64,000 nucleotides of DNA from Arbacia lixula. Its lineage: Eukaryota > Echinodermata > Echinoidea > Arbacioida > Arbaciidae. Of the stretch, positions 57,238-64,000 are shown piece by piece; position 1 is the first letter of the stretch; each line of letters starts with the position of its first letter. The notes under the pieces are model-generated. The model saw nothing but the letters and a program-made list of their open reading frames with translations, was not told where the DNA came from and did no database searches. The stretch spans positions 14,982,179-15,046,178 of the forward strand of contig OZ022584.1 of NCBI GenBank assembly GCA_963669155.1, written 5' to 3'. Made by a program: the position numbers and the translations under genes.

Positions 57238-57734
57238 TTAAAGGGATGGTTCACCCTGAAGATAAGTTGGTTTCGATAAAAGCAGGGACATGAAAGAAAC
57301 ATATTAGTGAAAATCCGCCAGAGGATAAAAAGTCATGATCTTTTGAAATTTAAATTTTGTGACGTCGTGTGTGAGGTGCTCTTCCATATGTTGTTTACAA
57401 TATAATTACATAAATTGCTCTTTGTCTGTTTTGACAACGGAATGTTTTTTCTTTTATACAGGTATGTGTGTAAAAACGTATTTCTGATGATGGATCAAAT
57501 GCACAAGTAAAAGGATGCATATTTTTCTTTGTAGAAAATGCACATTTTCGGAAAGAAATTGTACACAACATTATGGGAGAGCACCTCGCACGTGACGTCA
57601 CAGAATCAAAACTTTTAAAGGTCGTAACTTTCTTACCCTTTGACGGATTTTCATCAAACCTTCAATAATATGTTTCTTTCATGTGTCTGCTTTTATTGAA
57701 ACAAACATATTTCCAGCGTAAATTATCCCTTTAA
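57238..57734. mobile_element. MITE family B, copy 2 (497 bp, TTAA-flanked)
   Basis: The left end is TTAAAGGGATGGTTCACCCT. The right end reads back as TTAAAGGGATAATTTACGCT. TTAA occurs at both edges (57238-57241 and 57731-57734). Internal AAACATATTAGTGAAAATCC, TTTTGTGACGTC, GTGAGGTGCTCT and their inverted partners match copy 1. No ORF. Confidence 0.82.
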
Positions 57735-58020
57735 ACTTGGTAAAAACGTACACTAATTGACATGTTCGGACCTTGTATGTCTTCCGTGACAAATTGCATG
57801 GACATATACATGTTAGCGATAACTGAGAGCGTAATATGAATTCCTCCATATAGATTTACTGAAATAAAAAAAAAACAACATCGTCGAGCAAAATACTGTC
57901 TCTGTTACAGAGTGAGTCATTGTGGACATGGAACAGAAGCTTCTAATTCAGCCTCGCTCTCATTTTATCTCACATTTATTTTGTTGAATAATATTGCTCA
58001 CTGAACAAAATTGTACATTA

Positions 58021-58500
58021 CACTTGCAATACATTTGTACATGTATATGTAAATGATTCATTAGGGGAATCGAGTTGGTCCGCACAAGGGTCTTTTGATA
58101 GTACCAGGGATATTCCGTCCGCGCAGCTGACATGTGCCGAAAAAAATCCCCTCATGCTGATACAAAAATTTGTTTCTACCAACAAATTGTCGCTTGTGAC
58201 GACAATCTTACCCTTGTTCGTGGTAGAGTTCGTGTTCCAACTAAACAAGTACACGGCGAATCCGTTCAATCGATTTCTCTTAAGGTTTTGGTCGCTTCGC
58301 TTGCCCATAAAAATGGACATACATGTACATGCATTTGAATCGGTCAACATTACTTCAAGTCCCTTCTTTTGCATAGCTGAAAATGAAAAGCTTCCCGAGC
58401 AGTGGCTGAGAAAATCTTCAGCCAAACATTTCCTTTCATGAGAGGGGGGAAATGCCTCCTCTGCTAGGGTATCACAATGGTGCATCACTCTTGTGGCGGT
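58021..58500. other. overlapping open frames on both strands, unrecognised
   Basis: A 156-codon minus frame (58018-58488) and 68- and 95-codon plus frames occupy the same DNA. None shows a known motif. The stretch is somewhat less AT-rich than its flanks. Confidence 0.15.
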
Positions 58501-58526
58501 GAATGTACCCCTTCTCGGTTAGATCA

Positions 58527-58626
58527 AAGGGGAAGTCCACCCTGAGGTTAAGTTGGTTTTACTTAAAGCAAAAACATGAAAGAAACATATCAGTGTAGGT
58601 TTGACGAAAATCCGTTAAAGGATTCA
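58527..58626 (+). mobile_element. MITE family B, solo left arm
   Basis: AAGGGGAAGTCCACCCTGAG, GTTAAGTTGGTTTTA, AACATGAAAGAAACATATCA, GAAAATCCGTTAAAGGAT matches the left arms of copies 1 and 2. The rest of the element is absent. Confidence 0.7.
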
Positions 58627-59525
58627 TTTATCCATAATATAGGATCTTCCTTCACAATATATCGACGTATTAAATCATATCATGTATGATATATGTATAT
58701 CATCAATAAAAAAGATGTATCAAACAGTGTTTTTCGTACCATTAATGTATTTTTGAGAAAAAATACTTCTTACTCGCTATTCTCGCTCACAGGGACATCA
58801 AGATATAAAAGAAACATTAGGCGCAAAGACAGAATGGATTTGACTTAGTCTGTTAGAACAGGTGTCTGTGTGCATATGTGCGTATAACTCCATGAAATCG
58901 TATGTGCGTAGAACACTTTCTTTATGACGAAACCCTTGGGGGCAAGACTAATCCTCCTCGATTTCATTGTATTACTCGTGTACATCAATGCATCGGTGGC
59001 TCATATATGGTTAAGTTGTCGGCACATTCTGGCCAAATGTATTCATTAGTGAATTTCAAAAAGCTTTCCCCTACATTTCTGGCGGCGCGGTTATACTTTT
59101 ACGAGTCAGACATGTCTATTGACATTTCAAAAGCTCTTATTATGTATCATACTCTCCACAATGTATAATTTGGTCCCCCCATTTATAGCTAGTGTATAAT
59201 TTTGCGCATGCCTTAAGCCCATTGATCAATTAGAGATAATTCGATACCTAGCCATTGAGACTCCTGATCGGCAATGTTAGCATTTAAGCAGAAGGATCTT
59301 TATCGTGAGAAAGACGTCGAGTCTCTTGGGATTAAATGGAAATGTTATTTTGCTTCGTAATGGAAGCTTTCTAACTAGTGGGGATGTTTCGATCGTGATC
59401 TACTCTCCAGTGACTCGAGCGGAGAGCACTTTATAGATCGAGAACGATTCCGCCTCAGTTCATACATACAACATATTCAGTTGACTATTCGCATTTCTTA
59501 GCAGTATAGGTGTTCAAGGTTTTAG
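58627..59525. other. intergenic, nothing recognised
   Basis: The 88-codon frame at 58902-59168 is not recognisable. Confidence 0.35.
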
Positions 59526-59629
59526 GAGAAGGAGGAGAAGGAAAAGAAGAAGAAGAAGAAGAAGAAGAAGAAGAAGAAGAAGAAGAAGAAGAAGAAGAAG
59601 AAGAAGAAGAAGAAGAAGAAGAAGAAGAA

Positions 59630-59676
<47 letters not shown>

Positions 59677-59720
59677 AGAAGAAGAAGAAGAAGAAGAAGA
59701 AGAAGAAGAAGAGGGGAGAA
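59526..59720. repeat. long (GAA)n tract
   Basis: About 55 GAA triplets with only two GAG interruptions in the main block. It is a polypurine tract long enough for stable triplex (H-DNA) formation. Glu-only and Leu-only frames are artefacts. Confidence 0.97.
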
Positions 59721-60160
59721 GAGGAGCAGGAGAAGTAATTTCACATAAAATTTAATTTATGTTTGATTGTTGTCCATTAATGTCCTTTACAAGAAACACA
59801 TTTTCTTAAGACTGGAAAACCATTATAGTCAATCTTTTTCTTCGCTGCATATTTGAATGTACGATGACGTACGCAACATTGTCTTTTAACGAGTTGAAAC
59901 AATCCTCTCTATACTCATGATCCTATTATAGCATGCATGAGGTACCTGAAGCAAACTTCATAAAAAGTACACTTACCTCTTGTCGAAGTAACATGAAAGA
60001 TTTGTCGCCAGGATGTGTAATACCTTATTCTCGTTTAGTGTCCAAATAGTCTAAGGCAGAGTGCAGTTTCTATGTTTGTTCATGCGAACATTGCAGTGCG
60101 GCGATTTCAGACTGTCAACATGCTTGTAGACATGGGGAAAACGAGGGAGAATTTTGTGCA
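59721..60160. other. intergenic, nothing recognised
   Basis: No features assigned. Confidence 0.35.
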
Positions 60161-60164
60161 ACCA

Positions 60165-60182
60165 CCCCCCCCCCCCCCTCCC
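60165..60182. repeat. poly-C run
   Basis: Fourteen consecutive C, then TCCCTCC. Confidence 0.95.
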
Positions 60183-60269
60183 TCCTCCGCCACAAACACG
60201 CATACACACCATATTCACCCTAGCCGTTTAAAGCTGTGGAGAAAATATTGATGCTGACGTATATTGTCT

Positions 60270-60500
60270 CCGTCAGAAATAAGCCGTTTTCGTAATGTAT
60301 TAATGAGTTCTTCCTCACTGCGTAGTAACGCGTTATGACATCCTACTGTATCTAGTGATTCACTTTCAATTGGTGGAATACACTTTGTATATATTAGCTG
60401 TTGTTCCTCAGACAAACCTCGAACTAGCGTTGGGCAATGTTGGGGTTACCATTAGTAACGCATCGTTTGAACGTCGTTCATTAAAATATGTAAACATAAC
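60270..60500 (-). repeat. dispersed repeat family A, copy 5
   Basis: The reverse strand has GTTCAAACGATGCGTTACTA, GGTAACCCCAACATTG, GTTCGAGGTTTGTC, GTGTATTCCACCAATTGAAA, GTGAATCACTAGATACAGTA, TAACGCGTTACTACGCAGTG, AATACATTACGAAAACGG. It keeps an open frame over the core. Confidence 0.75.
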
Positions 60501-60557
60501 GTCGTCGTTTTGTACCGCTTGTTCACAAGTTTAAGACGGTTTGAAACCCGGCAGAGG

Positions 60558-60558
60558 G

Positions 60559-60589
<31 letters not shown>

Positions 60590-60591
60590 GG
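60558..60591. repeat. (GT)n followed by a 19-G run
   Basis: Short GT run, then 19 consecutive G (60573-60591), the longest G run in the window. Confidence 0.95.
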
Positions 60592-61655
60592 TCTCACGGA
60601 TTTTGTGTATGTAGGGGATCTGCCGATAAGAGAAAACTTTCTAGCGATGTACGATGCAGTATGTGGCTACATGCATTGCTGTATTCCTACCGTGGCTGGA
60701 AATGGGAACGATCCCGTTCGATCAGAGCATCAGGTCGACACATTCTAATTTCATTATTACTTGCCTCAGCAATCGACTCCTTACGCGTGAGGCTCAACAT
60801 GAATGGCGATCCGCCTGCTGCTATATGATGAGTGAGCTACGACGAACTGGCAGTGACAGTTTAAAGGCCTTGTGATCTTCGCCTTACGTGTAGGCATCGG
60901 TCACCATCTATCTCAAATAAGGGACTACGCATGTGAAATGCCATTGTCTGTAGGCTACTGTTAGAACGTCATATTTGATTTAAATCAATTGATATCAAAT
61001 TAGCGGAACGAAATCGGTTGCTTCAAAGACTTTAGTTGCCGCAAAACATCACAAATTCTTTCACAGTAGTTTCTCAGCCAATATTGCAATACTCGTGCAC
61101 CCGACACTGGAACGATGAGCAACAATTAAATCGTTCAACAAGTGGTAGACGCGGAGAAATTTTACTCGTATGCCTCCGCTAACAGATCATTTTATAGCAA
61201 TGCTGACAAATAAAAGAAAATCAGTTGTGCCAAAGGTAACTCTTTGCAATCGACCAAATCAATCTCTTATTGATACACTTTATCAGTTAATGGATATTAC
61301 CTTCCCTCGAGATGAAAGAGATGCTATTTGCGAGCTAAACAATATTTTGTTCTAGAGCTCCTGGCTCGCTTCGGACGCCCGCAAAAGAATAAACATGATA
61401 ACAATTTTTGAACTGTGGCCGCAGAAGATAGTAATGATGCAATTTCATTATAAGTGTTGTTTGTTCCCTCACTCGATATAAACGTAATTATCCCTAAAAG
61501 GGGCAGATACTAGCTCACAAACAACACATACAATGGAAGGAGGAACTCGAAAAAGGAAAAATACAATTATTCCAAGTGACATTTACACGAATATATGTAT
61601 GCGTGCGTGTGTTTATATGTGTATGTATTATGTATTTTGGGTTTAGTTGTCAGCA
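60592..61655. other. intergenic, nothing recognised
   Basis: The 61-codon frame at 61170-61355 is ordinary in composition but has no recognisable motif. Confidence 0.35.
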
Positions 61656-61668
61656 CCCCCCCCCCCCT

Positions 61669-61729
<61 letters not shown>
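61656..61729. repeat. poly-C plus (CT)n
   Basis: Twelve C, a short spacer, then about 25 CT units. Confidence 0.95.
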
Positions 61730-61732
<3 letters not shown>

Positions 61733-62590
61733 GCGCCATATACAATACGCATTTAAGCGACATTTCATACAGGTAGTGTAAGTCCAAATTTGGAGATTTA
61801 AATCATTATCAAAAAGATTGCATTAAGTTCAACCCCGATCCTCCTCATTCTAAAGTGAAAATTTGAAAGATTATCTGATTGTTCATTCGACAAAATAAGC
61901 AATATCTAATGATTTACAGTCAGACAAAGATAACAAACGGTTACACGGAGTAATCAAATTGTTGCTTATTTGTGATTATTTGAGGCGGCGGTACCCATGC
62001 CACTTCATACAGACATAAACAGGGGGGTACAAATGTATGTACAGGGGACCACATGCTAAGCCTAGTAAACACACAGATCTATGTTGAACATGATACCCGA
62101 TGAGGAAAAAAACATGTTTTCAGAGGAGTTCCTCTTATAGTGATGGGAGAAATCTATTTATTTGTTTTTCTTTTATGTCAGGGGCTTAATCCCCCTACCC
62201 CCCCCCCCCCCCGTGACATTGTGTACTGCCCGATATAGCGGGATTCTGTACGTTTGGAATGGAAGGGGTTAGCAATGTGATAATGAAAAAGCTACACACG
62301 ATCTTTGATACCGGTATCGTGTGTGACAAAATGAAGCCTTCGTTCCAGGTGCTAGGCAACTCTAGAAGAACTCAATAAAATAATCATGAGTTTCTTTGTG
62401 CACAGGGCACATGCTTGGACCGTCGTAATTACACGTAAGATAGCTGATGGGTTGAAAGTTCTTTTGTTTTATCTTCCTTTCTCCTCATATCACCACATTT
62501 CCTTCGTCCGTTTCACACGTCTCTCTTTTTTTGTACTCCTTCCCCGTCCTTTCACTTTATTCTTCTCCCATTGTAGCTCTCTCTCCCCCT
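61730..62590. other. intergenic, with a C run at 62.20 kb
   Basis: Fifteen consecutive C at 62198-62212. No gene recognised. Confidence 0.4.
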
Positions 62591-62640
62591 CTCTCCCCCC
62601 CCCCCCCTCTCTCTCTCTCTCTCTTTCTCTTTCTCTCCTC
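62578..62640. repeat. poly-C plus (CT)n
   Basis: CT, a C run, then CT/CTTT units. Confidence 0.95.
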
Positions 62641-63966
62641 GAAAGGTTTCTCTTACTATGCCTACCGTTGCAAGTGTACACATCTCTCAAACGATTCTCG
62701 CAAACAACCGTACTATATATATATATGTAAGACAACTCGAGCGCCGTTGATCACCGTCTGATGCCGTTCGCTCATTCAGTGACCAGAGAGTGACAGCCAT
62801 AATACATGAGAAATGTCCGCACTTAGTGCGACCCTCATTTAGCATGCTTTATATATAGCCCAAAGCTCTGGTCCAATCAACCACATTCTCGCAATTTTGT
62901 CGGCCAGGATTTATCACGGAATTCCTTGAGGTCAAACTTGATGGATGAAATTGTCGGTGAAGAAGAAGAATGTGTATCAGGAAGGGATGTTTATATTCAT
63001 CGCTGTATAGGCACTTCTGTTAGATCTCATTTCATAAGAGTGGCATTATTTCATTCATTGGTTTCGGGCGTGTCGAGGAGGGCATAGTCTTCATAACAGT
63101 ATTTTTCAAGACTTGTTAGTAACCGCAACAGTACCTTTAATCATATTTGTGCAGTCCTTTCTTGCGTGTATTTTCTGATCTAAGCCACTAGTTTTTGATT
63201 TTGGGAGTCTAAACCAACATTTTCAGGACCGAGGCATTAAATGGCAATACCTAGAAATCTTAAACAAGACGTCATTATTGAATTTTCAAAATGGTCGCCA
63301 TGAATATAATTCATTTTAGGGCTGAAATGGCATGTATGTGTATATAGGCATGTGGGCAAATTTCAAAATTTCAAATGTTTCGATATAAAAGGCTACAGAG
63401 GTTTTTTGGTTTGTTGTACGTTTCGAGAGTGCTTTCATTTGCACCCATTTTTAGTGTTCAAATCGTTGTCGTTGATGAGATATTGAAGTACACATGACAA
63501 TGAATGTATGGGACTGGGACTTTGAAAATACTTTAATTGCAGTTTAATTGGTTTTTAAAATGCTTATTTTGAAAATGAAGTCATCTGACATGGAAAAATA
63601 TATTATATTGCATGGTTTAAAACAGAAATAGACCAAAAAAATAAATGAACAGCAAGGGTTTTTTGACCAAGGGACAAAGAGTAACGTAAATAATGGTGAT
63701 TCTGTTCTCGCAGTTGATGCAGAACAGATTTTTTGTTAAAAGAACCATTTTGTTTCAATTGGCATGACATGACAAAAAAAAATTATGAATCTTAAGTATT
63801 TATTTTTAACAATAATAATATAGATATATGTAATCATTTTTTTAGATATATATTGGCCCCATCCCTGCATTTTCAACCGCTTGGTATGCCATTGTTCTTC
63901 GCTTTGGGTACACTTATTCCAAAAGGCTCAAAAGCAGTGCAAAACTACTAATAACCAACTTACCTG
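62641..63966. other. intergenic AT-rich DNA, nothing recognised
   Basis: No gene or repeat family assigned. Confidence 0.4.
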
Positions 63967-63979
63967 CCCCCCCCCCCCC
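63967..63979. repeat. poly-C run
   Basis: Thirteen consecutive C close to the window edge. Confidence 0.95.
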
Positions 63980-64000
63980 TCCCATTTATACTTCCACCCT

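Noticed and set aside
57238-57734. Assignment of the TTAA MITE to piggyBac
   Set aside because: TTAA is compatible, but the sequence next to it (AGGGAT) is not the usual CCC/CCY piggyBac start. The surrounding TTTAAA is also palindromic and hides the exact boundary. Superfamily left open.
59510-59755. Poly-Glu and poly-Leu frames
   Set aside because: Translation of the (GAA)n tract only.

Overview
This looks like intergenic, repeat-dominated nuclear DNA from an animal. It is AT-rich and has no operon-like gene packing. Microsatellites are dense: (CT)n, (CA)n, (GAA)n and many poly-C/poly-G runs. It carries one apparently intact two-ORF non-LTR retrotransposon (LINE) and many small foldback or MITE-like DNA elements. 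The repeat flavour fits a marine deuterostome, with a sea urchin or other echinoderm most likely: L2/CR1-type LINE, TTTGACCTTTGACC-type arrays, a GCCTCCG...CGGAGGC hairpin and 'TTCACCCTGAA' foldback MITEs. That assignment is an inference from repeat style; no single-copy gene was recognised that would prove it.

Layout. 1-5.4 kb: unrecognised AT-rich DNA with CT/GA repeats and a weak tRNA-like patch near 3.86-3.94 kb. 5.46-10.57 kb: a minus-strand LINE, from its (TCAAA)n 3' tail at 5.46 kb through ORF2 (endonuclease plus reverse transcriptase) and ORF1 (coiled coil plus RRM-like) to a 5' UTR near 10.5 kb. 10.8-16.5 kb: two candidate terminal exons of unknown genes (10.82-11.03 and 16.21-16.53 kb), a small foldback element at 12.06-12.22 kb, and a diverged tandem family at 13.75-14.99 kb. 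17.15-18.45 kb: about five diverged copies of a roughly 165-bp repeat rich in nuclear-receptor-like half-sites, followed by a hairpin and a CG-alternating tract. 19.4-24.2 kb: short duplications, a 230-bp foldback element, a broken reverse-transcriptase fragment (21.82-22.0 kb) and a 213-bp tandem repeat. 25-28.3 kb: simple repeats.

28.6-30.9 kb holds a 488-bp TTAA-flanked MITE, a long inverted repeat enclosing a dispersed element ('family A'), and a second inverted family A copy. 33.8-34.1 kb is a GA minisatellite, and 37.2-37.8 kb looks like a decayed LINE 3' end. 42.4-42.9 kb has a compound CT/TA array and a C-run/G-run-bounded inverted repeat. 44.7-47.25 kb is a nested mosaic: an inverted transposon copy (T2), family A, a CT tract, and a foldback element split by a 725-bp DNA transposon (T1) with a 7-bp target duplication. 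48.1-48.8 kb is another TIR element. 52.5-53.6 kb is an 18-copy, 61-bp satellite. 54-64 kb contains further family A copies, a second TTAA MITE, a solo arm of that MITE, a long (GAA)n tract and more CT/C-run repeats.

The only proteins that can be assigned with confidence are the two LINE proteins, which would act together: ORF1p binds element RNA, and ORF2p nicks the target and reverse-transcribes. Most other open frames are low-complexity translations of simple repeats or chance frames. I found no sign of a bacterial-type defence or biosynthetic system. The most informative structures are the T1 insertion, whose empty-site paralogue is in the same window, the composition break between LINE ORF1 and ORF2, the 61-bp satellite and the family A foldback.
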